NCBI RefSeq assembly: GCF_001462455.1
Contig: NZ_LNTD01000040.1
Span: 1 to 35,802, forward strand
DNA: 35,802 nucleotides
Reading direction: 5' to 3'
DNA from: Cellulomonas sp. B6
GTDB lineage: Bacteria; Actinomycetota; Actinomycetes; Actinomycetales; Cellulomonadaceae
Shown here: positions 7,678 to 17,788 of the stretch, piece after piece
Numbering within the stretch: position 1 is the stretch's first letter
Layout of the letters: each line of letters starts with the position of its first letter
Position numbers and translations under genes: made by a program
The notes under the pieces: model-generated
What the model was told of the DNA's origin: nothing
Databases searched by the model: none
The model's input: the letters and a program-made list of their open reading frames with translations, nothing else

Positions 7678-7713
7678 GGCCCCCGCCCCCGCGGTGACGC
7701 GGGACCGGGGGCC
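7678..7713. terminator. Bidirectional terminator between MFS gene and purA
   Basis: GGCCCCCG at 7678-7685 pairs with CGGGGGCC at 7706-7713. An inner stem CCCGCG/CGCGGG at 7688-7703 closes on the loop GTGA. It lies between the convergent MFS and purA stops. No U-tract, as is usual at this GC content. Confidence 0.7.
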
Positions 7714-7737
7714 GACGACGCGGCGTGCCGGGCGGGA

Positions 7738-9030
<1,293 letters not shown>

Positions 9031-9208
9031 TCACCACTTCCCGCTGCCCAGCGATGCGGCTCCGCCCCGCAGACGGGCGCGAGCGGGCTCGCGGCGCGGG
9101 TGACCCGAGCACGCGCGGCAGGTGACGCGTACCACCCGGAAGGGTACCGGAGGGCGGCGGCACGGCCGCGGGTCGTCCCACGAGCGCCGACGGCGCCGTC
9201 CCGCGGGG

Positions 9209-9230
9209 CGACCGGCCGAGCGGCCGGTCG
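9209..9230 (-). terminator. Hairpin after the DUF3151 gene
   Basis: CGACCGGCC at 9209-9217 and GGCCGGTCG at 9222-9230 form a perfect 9-bp stem with a GAGC loop. It lies about 30 nt past the DUF3151 stop and ahead of purA. Confidence 0.55.
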
Positions 9231-9260
9231 GGCACCCGCCGGGCGGCGGCCGGTGCGGCG

Positions 9261-9677
9261 TCAGCGCAGCGCGGCGACATCCTCGGCCGACGTCCCGCAG
9301 TCGACCAGGAACTGCCGGCAGCGCGCGGCCTCGTCGCTCTCGCCGATCGCGTCGGCGGCCTCCGCGAGCGCGAGGAGCGCGCGCAGGAACCCCTGGTTCG
9401 GCCCGTGCGCGGCCGGCACGGGCCCCTGGCCGCGCCAGCCCGCGCGACGCAGCGCGTCCAGGCCGCGGTGGTAGCCCGTGCGCGCGAACGCGTAGGACGT
9501 CACCGCGTCGTCCGCCTCCTCGGCCAGCAGCGCCCACAGCAGCGACGACGCCGGCGCGGCGGGCACGGCGGCGCGCGCGTCGGAGCCGGCGGCGAGGGCC
9601 GCGCGGGCGGTCGCGTCGGGGCCGTCGGCGGGCAGCAGCGTGGGCGCGGGGCCGCCCAGGAGGTTCTCGTGGCTCAT
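9261..9677 (-). CDS. DUF3151 family protein
   Basis: The 138-residue protein opens with SHENLLGGPAPTLLPAD and has the central block FARTGYHRGLDALRRAGWRG and a later PNQGFLRALLALAEAADAIG. These mark the actinobacterial DUF3151 family, which is mostly helical and of unknown function. It is soluble, with no signal peptide or membrane segment. The family is commonly found near purA and fba in this phylum, as here. The ATG start has no ribosome binding site but lies 7 nt after GAGACT, so it is probably leaderless. Identification is by family pattern; no biochemical role can be given. Confidence 0.88.
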   Translation of the reverse strand: MSHENLLGGPAPTLLPADGPDATARAALAAGSDARAAVPAAPASSLLWALLAEEADDAVTSYAFARTGYHRGLDALRRAGWRGQGPVPAAHGPNQGFLRALLALAEAADAIGESDEAARCRQFLVDCGTSAEDVAALR

Positions 9678-9684
9678 GCGGCCC

Positions 9685-9690
9685 AGTCTC
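9685..9690 (-). promoter_or_regulatory. -10 box for leaderless DUF3151 gene
   Basis: GAGACT on the minus strand lies 7 nt before the ATG, with no ribosome binding site between. Confidence 0.4.
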
Positions 9691-9753
9691 GCACCGGCGA
9701 CGACGGGCCCCGGGGGCGCGGCCCGCCCGCTCGCGGGCGTGGGGCCCCCCGGC

Positions 9754-9759
9754 TAGAGT
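9754..9759 (+). promoter_or_regulatory. -10 box for the first STAS gene
   Basis: TAGAGT fits the local -10 pattern. It would give a leader of about 50 nt ending in a GGGA ribosome binding site before the ATG at 9817. Confidence 0.4.
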
Positions 9760-9816
9760 CGAACGACCGACCAGCAGACCGCCGCTCCCCCGTGCGGCCG
9801 CAGCCCAGGGACGTTC

Positions 9817-10185
9817 ATGATCGAGATCGCGACGTCGTCCACGACCACGACGCTGGTCGTCGCGGGCGACCTCGACCTCGCCGAGCGGGACCAGTTCCCC
9901 GAGGTGACGGCACGCGTCGTCGGCCTGCGGCGCCAGCTCCTGGTCATCGACATGTGCCGCGTGACCTTCATGGACTCCACCGGCGCGGCGTTCCTCATCT
10001 CGCTCGCCGACGCGGGCCGACGCCGCGGCGGCGCCACCGTGCTGCGCGGCGCCGCGGACCGCGACCTGTTCGTGCTCGAGATCTGCGGGGCGCTCGAGCT
10101 GTTCCGCATCGACGCCGACCACCGCTGCGAGATCGAGGCCGACGCGCAGCAGGGCAGCCCGACGGGGACGCCCGCACCCGTCTGA
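9817..10185 (+). CDS. STAS-domain anti-sigma factor antagonist
   Basis: The 122-residue protein is a single STAS domain. It has LVVAGDLDLAERDQF at the start and the phosphorylation loop VTFMDSTGAAFLISLADAG, where the Ser of DSTG (about residue 52) is the usual target of an anti-sigma kinase. When unphosphorylated, such proteins bind the kinase and free a sigma factor. The short hydrophilic tail after residue 105 is not part of the domain. It lies convergent to a PAS-GAF-PP2C-HATPase gene, with a second STAS gene on that gene's other side. The three form a plausible partner-switching set. No sigma factor gene is nearby. Family sure; partners inferred. Confidence 0.9.
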   Translation: MIEIATSSTTTTLVVAGDLDLAERDQFPEVTARVVGLRRQLLVIDMCRVTFMDSTGAAFLISLADAGRRRGGATVLRGAADRDLFVLEICGALELFRIDADHRCEIEADAQQGSPTGTPAPV

Positions 10186-10221
10186 GCCCCGGCGGACCAC
10201 CACCGGCCGGCGCTGGAGCCG

Positions 10222-12378
10222 TCAGACCTCGCGGCGCGGCGCCTGCGCCGCCGACGTCGGCAGCGCACCCGGCCGGATCCTGGCCCACACGACCTTGCCG
10301 CCCCGGGACTGCCGCCAGCCCCAGTCCGCGAGCCGCTCGACGATCTGCATGCCGAACCCGCCGACCCGCCCGGGGTGCCCGTCGGTCGTCACGGGCGGCG
10401 TCGGGTTCGCGTCCTCGACCTCGATGCGCAGGCCGTCGCCGGTGTCGTGCAGCTGCAGCGCGACGTGCCCCCACCCGTGCAGGATCGCGTTGGCGACCAG
10501 CTCGGAGACCACGAGCTCGGCGTTCGACGCGTCGACGATCTCCCACGCCTCGCACGTGCGCACGACCGCGTGCCGCGCGCGGCCGATCGACGCGGGCTCC
10601 CCCGGCAGCACCCAGCGGCGCCGTCGCGGGCTCACGGCCCCGCCCAGGTGCTCGTCGAGCGCGGGCACGCGCACGACGACCACGGCGACGTCGTCCTCGG
10701 GGTGGTCCGCCAGGCGCGAGAGCAGGTCCTCGCCGATGCCCGCGGCGTCACGCGCGGTCACGCCCGCGGCGACCTGCTCCAGCACGGTCAGCCCGTCGCG
10801 CAGGCTGCGGTCGCGCCGCTCGACCAGGCCGTCGGTGTAGAAGATCACGACGTCACCCGGCAGCAGCGCGACCTCGTCGGTCGCGCGCTCGCCGCCGCCG
10901 AACCCGACGAGCGGCCCGCCGCGGCCCCGCAGCTGACGGGCGTGCCGGTCGCGCACGTGCAGCAGCGGCAGGTGCCCGGCGCGCGAGAACTGGAGGGTCC
11001 ACGCCCCCGCGGCGCCGCGGCGCAGGGTCGCCAGGACGAGGCTCGCGGCACGCGGGATCCGCATGCCCGCGAACAGCTGGTCGACGCGCTCCAGCACCGG
11101 GCCGGGCGTCGTGATGTCGAACGCGTACGACCGCACGACGGACCGCAGCTGGCCCATCGTCGCGGCTGCCTCGACGTCGTGGCCGACGACGTCGCCGATG
11201 ACGACGCCGACGGTGGTCGGGTCGATCTGCAGGACGTCGTACCAGTCGCCGCCGACCTGCGCGTCGTCCGCGTTGGGCGAGTAGTAGGTCCAGACGTCGA
11301 GGCCGTCGACCTCGGCCTGCTCGGGGAGCATCGCGCGCTGCAGCGTCTCGGCCAGGCGGTGCTCGCGGTCGTAGAGGCGCACGTTGTCGATCGACAGCCC
11401 GACGCGCCGCGCGACGAGCTCGACGACGGTCCGGTCGGCGCCGTCGAGGCCCGCGAGCCCCGACCCGGTGCGCGGCCGCACGACGAGCAGGCCGACCGTG
11501 CGCCGACGCCCCGGCACGGGCTGCACGACCACGCGGGGGTCGAGACCCTCGCCGCCGAGCCGCTCGGCGAGCCAGCGCGCGTACGAGCCCTCGGCGTGGT
11601 CGGCGGACAGGTCGAGCTCGACGGGCTCGTCGCCACCGCCCGCGAGCAGCGTCGCGACCGGGTCGTGCGGGCAGCGCGAGGGCGGTCGCCCGGGCAGCGC
11701 CGGGTGCCGGGGGCTCGCGTGGTACTGCTCGAGCCCGTCGGCCGCCCACAGGCCCTTCTCGGACAGGAAGAACGCCGCGGTCGCGACCACCTGCGACTCC
11801 AGCAGCGCCGCGATCTCGCGCAGACCCTGCGGCTCGTCGACGTCCATCAGCAGGTCGGACACGCGCGCGATGACCGCGAGGCTGCGACGCTCGCGACGCT
11901 CGGCCGCGACGACCGCCTGCTGCTCGGCGTGCGCCGTGAGCTCGGCCGTGAGGTCCTGCACGGCCGCCACGAGCGTGCCGTCGGGGACGTCGGGGCCAGT
12001 GACGGGCGCGAGGTGCGCGACGCAGTGCACGTGCACGCCGTCGGCGCGGCGCAGCACGACCGCGTGCGTCGACGGTCCGGCCTTCCCGACGTCGCGGGCC
12101 GCGGCGTGGTCGCCGGGTCGCACCCGCGGGTCGGTGAGCACGTCGACCCCGACCACCTCCGCCGGGTCGTACCCGACCGCCCGCGCCAGCGCGTCGTTGA
12201 CCCACGCGACGCGCAGCGCGTCGGCGTCGACCTGGAGGACGGCCGTCGGGACGGGCGTCGCGGCGACGGCCGCTCCGAGCACACCCGGTCCGAGCGGTCG
12301 CGGCGGGGAGGCGACGCGCCGCCGACGCGCCGACGACGTACGCTCGACCGCCGGCTCGATGGCGTGGGAGTTGACCAT
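10222..12378 (-). CDS. PAS-GAF-PP2C (SpoIIE) phosphatase with C-terminal HATPase anti-sigma kinase domain
   Basis: The 718-residue cytoplasmic protein joins four modules. Residues 35-145 are PAS-like (PTAVLQVDADALRVAWVNDA). Residues 165-335 are GAF-like, ending SIDNVRLYDREHRLAETLQR. Residues 345-570 are a SpoIIE-type PP2C phosphatase with metal-binding GGDWYD (376-381), GDVVGHD (395-401), FYTDGLVE and EDDVAVVVV. Residues 590-700 are an RsbW-like HATPase with SELVANAILHG, EVEDAN and GGFGMQIV. The protein can thus in principle both phosphorylate and dephosphorylate STAS proteins, depending on what its sensor domains bind. Two STAS genes flank it. ATG at 12378 is preferred over two GTGs just upstream because it is 5 nt from GGAGG. 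It is a well-known streptomycete-type architecture; the signal is unknown. Confidence 0.92.
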   Translation of the reverse strand: MVNSHAIEPAVERTSSARRRRVASPPRPLGPGVLGAAVAATPVPTAVLQVDADALRVAWVNDALARAVGYDPAEVVGVDVLTDPRVRPGDHAAARDVGKAGPSTHAVVLRRADGVHVHCVAHLAPVTGPDVPDGTLVAAVQDLTAELTAHAEQQAVVAAERRERRSLAVIARVSDLLMDVDEPQGLREIAALLESQVVATAAFFLSEKGLWAADGLEQYHASPRHPALPGRPPSRCPHDPVATLLAGGGDEPVELDLSADHAEGSYARWLAERLGGEGLDPRVVVQPVPGRRRTVGLLVVRPRTGSGLAGLDGADRTVVELVARRVGLSIDNVRLYDREHRLAETLQRAMLPEQAEVDGLDVWTYYSPNADDAQVGGDWYDVLQIDPTTVGVVIGDVVGHDVEAAATMGQLRSVVRSYAFDITTPGPVLERVDQLFAGMRIPRAASLVLATLRRGAAGAWTLQFSRAGHLPLLHVRDRHARQLRGRGGPLVGFGGGERATDEVALLPGDVVIFYTDGLVERRDRSLRDGLTVLEQVAAGVTARDAAGIGEDLLSRLADHPEDDVAVVVVRVPALDEHLGGAVSPRRRRWVLPGEPASIGRARHAVVRTCEAWEIVDASNAELVVSELVANAILHGWGHVALQLHDTGDGLRIEVEDANPTPPVTTDGHPGRVGGFGMQIVERLADWGWRQSRGGKVVWARIRPGALPTSAAQAPRREV

Positions 12379-12395
12379 CACCACCTCCGATCGTC

Positions 12396-12401
12396 TAGCG
12401 T
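12396..12401. promoter_or_regulatory. Shared divergent promoter region of the PP2C and second STAS genes
   Basis: TAGCGT on the plus strand can serve the STAS gene at 12462. The overlapping minus-strand TAGACG could serve the PP2C gene, whose start is only some 15 nt away. Overlap would make the two promoters compete. Confidence 0.35.
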
Positions 12402-12461
12402 GCCGAACGGACGAACCGCTCGGCCACCTCGGCGAGCCCCCCGGCGCTCGGAAGGAGCATC

Positions 12462-12890
12462 GTGCGAGACGGTAACAGCCCTTCCGCAGGCGAGGACGCC
12501 GCCACGACGGAGGCGACGGCCCCGGAGGCCGCCCCCGCGACGGCCGGCGAGCCCGGCGCGGTGCAGGTCATCGTCGGCACGGACCGCACGCGCATCGTGC
12601 TCTCGGGCGAGGTCGACGCCGACCTGGGCCCGGAGCTGCAGGAGGCCACGTCCGAGGCGGAGCAGCGCGGCCTGCCCATCGAGGTGGACGCGCACCACGT
12701 GACGTTCATGGACTCGTCGGGCGTCGCGTTCCTCGCACGGCTGTCGATCCGCAGCGAGCACCGCGTGCGCCTGCTGCGCGTGCCGCCCACGGTCCGGTTC
12801 CTGCTCGAGGTCACGCGCATCGGCGAGCTCCTGGACGTCGTCGACGAGGACGACGCCGCACCGTTCGAGCCGGTCGACCCGCCGGCCTGA
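12462..12890 (+). CDS. STAS-domain anti-sigma factor antagonist
   Basis: The 142-residue protein has a low-complexity, alanine-rich N-terminal 35 residues and then a STAS domain. It has IVLSGEVDADLGPEL, the phosphoacceptor loop VTFMDSSGVAFLARL with Ser in DSSG, and RLLRVPPTVRFLLEVT. It differs from the first STAS protein in its N-terminal extension and acidic tail, so the two probably have different partners or affinities. It is divergent from the PP2C/HATPase gene. The GTG start follows GGAAGGAG by 5 nt. A strong terminator separates it from the convergent fba gene. Confidence 0.9.
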   Translation: MRDGNSPSAGEDAATTEATAPEAAPATAGEPGAVQVIVGTDRTRIVLSGEVDADLGPELQEATSEAEQRGLPIEVDAHHVTFMDSSGVAFLARLSIRSEHRVRLLRVPPTVRFLLEVTRIGELLDVVDEDDAAPFEPVDPPA

Positions 12891-12938
12891 CGGCGCCCCG
12901 GGCGCACCACGGACGCGGCCGCCCGCACCCACGACGCA

Positions 12939-12975
12939 GAACGGCCCCGACCCCCGTGAGGGGTCGGGGCCGTTC
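12939..12975. terminator. Bidirectional terminator between STAS gene and fba
   Basis: A perfect 16-bp stem: GAACGGCCCCGACCCC at 12939-12954 pairs with 12960-12975, with the 5-nt loop CGTGA. It sits between convergent genes. Confidence 0.85.
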
Positions 12976-12991
12976 GCGTGGCGGCTCCGGG

Positions 12992-14014
<1,023 letters not shown>

Positions 14015-14052
14015 CGCTGTTCTCCTGAAGAGTCGGGGAGCGGTACGACCTG

Positions 14053-14058
14053 AGTCTG
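14053..14058 (-). promoter_or_regulatory. -10 box for fba
   Basis: CAGACT on the minus strand, the same hexamer as before purC, lies about 39 nt before the fba ATG, here with a ribosome binding site in the leader. Confidence 0.35.
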
Positions 14059-14150
14059 CCACCCCTGGGGCCCCCGCCGTCCGGGACGTCCACCGGGACC
14101 CCGGCGCGGCACGCGGCGCACGGTCCCGCCGACGTGGTTCGATCGCCCCC

Positions 14151-15131
14151 GTGCGCGTCCCCCGCCCGAGGAGGCTGCCGGCGGACAGCTGGCGCTGGGC
14201 CACCGACCACCTGCCGATCGCCTGCGTCGACGTCCTGCCCGTGGCGCGCGACGCGGACGGCGCCGTCACGCACGTCGGGCTCATCCGACGGGACTCGCCG
14301 TGGGGCGAGGTGTGGTGCCACGTCGGCGGGCGGCAGGAGCGCCTGGAGAGCGTGCACGACGCGGCGCGGCGCACGCTGGACGAGTCGCTCTCGCCCGTCG
14401 ACGACGTCGTGCCGTCCCCCGAGCCGTTCCTCGTGCAGGAGTACTTCCCGGACGTGCGGCCGGGCGCCGGCGTCGACCCCCGCAAGCACGCGGTCGCGGT
14501 GTGCTTCACGGCCGACGTGCCGGCGGGCCGCGCGCTGCGGGCACGCGGGTCGGAGGCGCGCGGGTTCGCGTGGTTCGAGGTCGGGGCGCTGCCGGAGCCG
14601 TCGACCCTGTGGCCCGGGTCGCTGCGCATGGTGCAGCGGGCGGTGGCACCCGCACCCGACACGTCCGGCACGTCCGGCACGGCCGACGAGCTCGCCGCCT
14701 ACGAGTCGCTGAGCGCCCGCGAGGTCTCGCTCAACGAGCTCATGTGGCAGACGCCCGCGCTCGCGATGACCGCGATGGCGTTCCTGCTGACGATCGCGCT
14801 GGGCGACGGCGCGGCGTGGCAGCGCGCGCTGGCCGGTGCGCTGAGCGCGGTGGTCGCGGTGGCCAGCGCGCAGCTGCTCGCGAAGCACTCCGCGGGGGCG
14901 ATCGCCGACGCCGACGCGCTGCACGCCCTGGAGACCCGACGCGGCATGCTGCCCGTGCACGCACCCCCGAAGCGCGGGCCGCGCGCGACGGTGCGCGGCG
15001 ACGGGCTGTGGGCGTGGTTCGCGGACCGGCGGAGCCGACGCTGGTGGTTCGTCTCGCTCCTGGCGTTCGGCGCCGTCTCGGCGCTGCTGACCGTCACCGC
15101 GACGGCCGAGGCCCTCGGCGCGCTGGTCTGA
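14151..15131 (+). CDS. Nudix-like (DUF4916-type) domain fused to a C-terminal membrane domain
   Basis: The 326-residue protein has two parts. Residues 10-165 resemble the actinobacterial DUF4916/Nudix fold: LPIACVDVLPVARD, then a degenerate Nudix box at 60-80. In that box Gly60 and Glu66 fit, but the REUxEE part reads RTLDES and so loses one catalytic glutamate and the REU glutamate. FLVQEYFPDV and FAWFEV follow. After a Pro/Thr/Gly linker (165-180), residues 201-217, 224-243 and 298-318 are hydrophobic and should cross the membrane. The soluble part may bind rather than hydrolyse a nucleotide or sugar-nucleotide ligand. GTG at 14151 is chosen because the frame upstream overlaps the fba promoter. 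No function is claimed; a fusion of two neighbouring genes is the likely origin. Confidence 0.75.
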   Translation: MRVPRPRRLPADSWRWATDHLPIACVDVLPVARDADGAVTHVGLIRRDSPWGEVWCHVGGRQERLESVHDAARRTLDESLSPVDDVVPSPEPFLVQEYFPDVRPGAGVDPRKHAVAVCFTADVPAGRALRARGSEARGFAWFEVGALPEPSTLWPGSLRMVQRAVAPAPDTSGTSGTADELAAYESLSAREVSLNELMWQTPALAMTAMAFLLTIALGDGAAWQRALAGALSAVVAVASAQLLAKHSAGAIADADALHALETRRGMLPVHAPPKRGPRATVRGDGLWAWFADRRSRRWWFVSLLAFGAVSALLTVTATAEALGALV

Positions 15132-15136
15132 GACCT

Positions 15137-15165
15137 CGTGCCGCGCGCCTCGTCAGCGCGGCACG
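15137..15165. terminator. Terminator between the Nudix-like fusion gene and the SpoU methyltransferase gene
   Basis: CGTGCCGCGC at 15137-15146 pairs perfectly with GCGCGGCACG at 15156-15165. The loop contains the methyltransferase stop codon. It serves two convergent genes. Confidence 0.6.
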
Positions 15166-15869
15166 TGCTGCACGGCCCACGCGTGCATGACGATCGCGGC
15201 GGCGGCACCGGCGTTGAGGGAGCGCGTGCTGCCGTGCTGCGTGACGTGCACGACGACGTCGCACGCGTCCTGGGCCTCGCGGGTCAGCCCGGTCGACTCC
15301 TGGCCCAGCACGAGCACGCACGCGCGCGGCAGGGCGAACCCCTCGAGCGGCACCGACCCCGGGACGTTGTCGACGCCGACGAGCGGCAGCCGCGTGCCGT
15401 CCGGCCCCGCGCCGGCGGCCCACGCCACGAGCGCGGCCGCGTCGGGGTGGTGGTGCACGTGCAGGTAGCGGTCGGTGACCATCGCGCCGCGCCGGTTCCA
15501 GCGCCGCCGCCCGACCACGTGCACGCCCGCGGCGTTGAACGCGTTGGCGGTGCGCACGACCGACCCGATGTTGAGGTCGTGCGCCCAGTTCTCGATCGCG
15601 ACGTGGAACGCATGCCGGCGCGTGTCGAGGTCGGCGACGATCGCCTCGACGCTCCAGTACCGGTAGGCGTCGACGACGTTGCGCCGGTCGCCGTGCGCGA
15701 GCAGCTCGGGGTCGTAGCGCGGGTCGGCGGGCCACGCGTCGGGGCCGCCGGGCCAGGGGCCGACGCCGACCTCGGCGGGCGCGTCGTCACCCGGCACGGG
15801 CGCGTCGTCACCGGGCACGGCCCCGTCGTCACCCGGAGCGGGCACGCCGAGGACGGGTTCGCGCGTCAC
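15153..15869 (-). CDS. TrmH/SpoU-family RNA 2'-O-methyltransferase
   Basis: The 238-residue protein has the SPOUT trefoil-knot signature. Motif 1 is ENWAHDLNIGSVVRTANAFNAAG, with the catalytic Arg and Asn. Motif 2 is LVLGQESTGLTREAQDAC, and motif 3 is THGSTRSLNAGAAAAIVMHAW in slightly altered form (TQHGSTRSLN). These enzymes methylate the ribose 2'-OH of a tRNA or rRNA nucleotide using S-adenosylmethionine; the target cannot be named. The first 55 residues are acidic and contain a PGDDAP repeat. The GTG start overlaps the DUF368 stop as GTGA, so translation is probably coupled to the upstream gene. The longer open frame inside DUF368 is rejected. Confidence 0.9.
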   Translation of the reverse strand: MTREPVLGVPAPGDDGAVPGDDAPVPGDDAPAEVGVGPWPGGPDAWPADPRYDPELLAHGDRRNVVDAYRYWSVEAIVADLDTRRHAFHVAIENWAHDLNIGSVVRTANAFNAAGVHVVGRRRWNRRGAMVTDRYLHVHHHPDAAALVAWAAGAGPDGTRLPLVGVDNVPGSVPLEGFALPRACVLVLGQESTGLTREAQDACDVVVHVTQHGSTRSLNAGAAAAIVMHAWAVQHVPR

Positions 15870-16858
15870 CCGACGGCCGGCGCGGCGGGCTCGGCGGCGG
15901 CCCGGGCGCGGGCGGCACGGCGCCGCTCCCACGCGACGAGGCCGCCGACGACGACCGCGCCCGCGACGACGAGCGCCACGACCTGACCCACGTCGCCCTG
16001 CGGCGCGAGCAGCCCGCGGTCGTCGTCCTGCCACGGCCACAGCGCGCGCAGCGAGCCGATCATGAGGCCGGTGACCACGGCCATCGTGACCTGCCGCCGC
16101 TCGTGCAGCAGCCACTGCAGCGTGCGCACGAAGGCCGCGAACCCGAGCGCGGCCCCGAGCACGAACGCGCCCACGAACGCGGCGTCACGGCCGTCGAGCG
16201 CGGCCTGCACGGGCACGTACAGCCCGAGCACCACGAGCAGCGCCGAGCCCGACAGACCCGGCACGACGAGCGCGTTGATCGCGATCGCCGCGCCCAGCAC
16301 GACGTACCAGAGCGACGGCTCCTCGATCGCGACGGGCGGCAGGCCGGTGAGCAGGAACGCCGCGACGGCCGCGACCAGCGCGTAGGCGCCGTCCCGCACG
16401 CGCGGCCGCGACGGCATCATGCCGAGCGGCACCGCGACCGACGCCGCGATCATCCCGGCGAACACGGCGCGGGTCGGCACGGGGTGGCTCTCGAGCAGGG
16501 GCGCGAGCGTGCGCAGCGACAGCACGAGCACGACCGCCATGCCCGCGAGCACGGGCAGCACGAGGCGCCAGTCGACGCGTCGCAGCGCCGCGGTCGCCTC
16601 GGCGGTGCCGCGGCGGCGCACGACGCCGACGACGAACGCCCGTGCCGCGTGCACGACGTGCGCGGCCGCGGCGATCAGCTCGTCGTAGAGGCCGACGACG
16701 AGCGCGACGGTGCCACCCGAGATGCCGGGCACGGACTCGGCGGCGCCGATGAGCCCGCCGCGGGCGGCGTGCAGGGGTGCGCGGGACCACGTCGTGCGCG
16801 GTGCCGTGAGGGTCGAGGTGGTGGGGGCGTCGGCCGGGGAGGTCGCGTCATGAGCCAC
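15866..16858 (-). CDS. DUF368 membrane protein (PopT-type polyprenyl-phosphate translocase family)
   Basis: The 330-residue protein is almost wholly hydrophobic, with about eight to nine membrane segments. It has the two inverted-repeat-like signatures of DUF368: GAAESVPGISGGTVALVVGLYDELI near residue 37 and NALVVPGLSGSALLVVLGLY near residue 195. Published work links DUF368 proteins to flipping undecaprenyl phosphate back across the membrane for wall synthesis; that role here is by family. The GTG start lies 6 nt after TAGGCT, a leaderless layout. A DedA gene, from the other family given this role, starts 93 bp away on the opposite strand. A methyltransferase gene overlaps its stop. Confidence 0.92.
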   Translation of the reverse strand: MAHDATSPADAPTTSTLTAPRTTWSRAPLHAARGGLIGAAESVPGISGGTVALVVGLYDELIAAAAHVVHAARAFVVGVVRRRGTAEATAALRRVDWRLVLPVLAGMAVVLVLSLRTLAPLLESHPVPTRAVFAGMIAASVAVPLGMMPSRPRVRDGAYALVAAVAAFLLTGLPPVAIEEPSLWYVVLGAAIAINALVVPGLSGSALLVVLGLYVPVQAALDGRDAAFVGAFVLGAALGFAAFVRTLQWLLHERRQVTMAVVTGLMIGSLRALWPWQDDDRGLLAPQGDVGQVVALVVAGAVVVGGLVAWERRRAARARAAAEPAAPAVG

Positions 16859-16951
16859 CGAGGCAGCCTACCCAGGGGCGCACGACGGGGTGCCGGACGG
16901 GGTGCCGGACGGCCCTCGGGCGGCGGACCCCGACGCCGTAGGCTGACCCGC
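16859..16951. promoter_or_regulatory. Divergent leaderless promoters of DUF368 and DedA genes
   Basis: The same hexamer TAGGCT occurs facing each gene: minus strand at 16865-16870, 6 nt before the DUF368 GTG, and plus strand at 16939-16944, 7 nt before the DedA ATG. Between them CGGGGTGC occurs twice in a direct repeat (GGGGTGCCGGAC units near 16890-16911). Confidence 0.55.
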
Positions 16952-17788
16952 ATGTTGACGACGTCGGCGCTGGCCGCCGCACTGACGGCCGGCGGCCCGC
17001 TGCCGGCGCTCGGGCCGGACTTCCTGCAGGCCGACCACCTCATCGCGTCCTTCGGGACGGCCGCGCTCATCGGCATCGCCGCCGTGGTGTTCATCGAGAC
17101 GGGCCTGCTGTTCCCGTTCCTGCCAGGCGACTCGTTGCTGTTCACCGCCGGTGCGCTCGTCGCGCAGGACTCGCTCAAGCTCAACATCTGGGTGCTGTGC
17201 CTGATGCTCTTCCTCGCGGCGTTCGCGGGTGACCAGGTCGCCTACGCGATCGGCCGCAAGCTCGGGCCGCGGGTGTTCAGCCGGCCCGACTCGCGGTTCT
17301 TCAAGCAGAAGTACATCGACCAGACGTACGCCTACTTCGACAAGTACGGCGGCCGGACCATCATCGTGGCGCGGTTCGTGCCGTTCGTGCGCACGTACGC
17401 CCCCGTCGCGGCGGGCGTCGGCAAGATGAGCTACCGGCACTTCGTGTCGTTCAACGTCATCGGCGCGCTGCTGTGGGGCGTCGGCGTGACCCTGCTCGGC
17501 TACCTGCTGGGCAACATCGCCTTCATCAAGGACAACATCGAGGCGCTGCTCGTCGTCATCGTGCTGGCGTCGCTGCTGCCCGTGGCGTTCGAGCTGTGGC
17601 GCGCGCGCCGCAACGAGAAGGCCGGCGCGACGGTCGAGGGCCGCGACCCCGCGTACGACGAGCCCGTCGAGCGCGCCGCCGTCGAGCGTGACGTGTTCGG
17701 TCAGGCGGCCACCGAGCCGCTCGCCGGGCAGGCCGGCACGCAGGTCGTGGACACCCCCGGGGACGACACGGGGCGGGACGCCCGATGA
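16952..17788 (+). CDS. DedA-family membrane protein (UptA-type)
   Basis: The 278-residue protein has the DedA/SNARE-associated core: FIETGLLFPFLPGDSLLFTAG with the membrane-embedded acidic residue, AFAGDQVAYAIGRKLG, the amphipathic FFKQKYIDQTYAYFDKYG, and the arginine motif IVARFVPFVRTYAPVAAGVGKMSYRHF. Four or five segments cross or re-enter the membrane. DedA proteins such as UptA have been reported to return undecaprenyl phosphate across the membrane; other members handle phospholipids. A hydrophilic, acidic tail of about 60 residues follows the last helix. The ATG is probably leaderless. The stop overlaps the HAD gene start as ATGA, so the two are translated together. Confidence 0.93.
   Translation: MLTTSALAAALTAGGPLPALGPDFLQADHLIASFGTAALIGIAAVVFIETGLLFPFLPGDSLLFTAGALVAQDSLKLNIWVLCLMLFLAAFAGDQVAYAIGRKLGPRVFSRPDSRFFKQKYIDQTYAYFDKYGGRTIIVARFVPFVRTYAPVAAGVGKMSYRHFVSFNVIGALLWGVGVTLLGYLLGNIAFIKDNIEALLVVIVLASLLPVAFELWRARRNEKAGATVEGRDPAYDEPVERAAVERDVFGQAATEPLAGQAGTQVVDTPGDDTGRDAR

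Noticed and set aside
9121..9160. GGTACC-like inverted repeat upstream of purA as a riboswitch or operator
   Set aside because: The arms match imperfectly and the spacing is irregular; too weak to report as a site.
15870..16115. N-terminal extension of the SpoU methyltransferase
   Set aside because: The open frame runs inside the DUF368 gene in another frame and has arginine-rich shadow composition; the GTGA overlap gives a better start.
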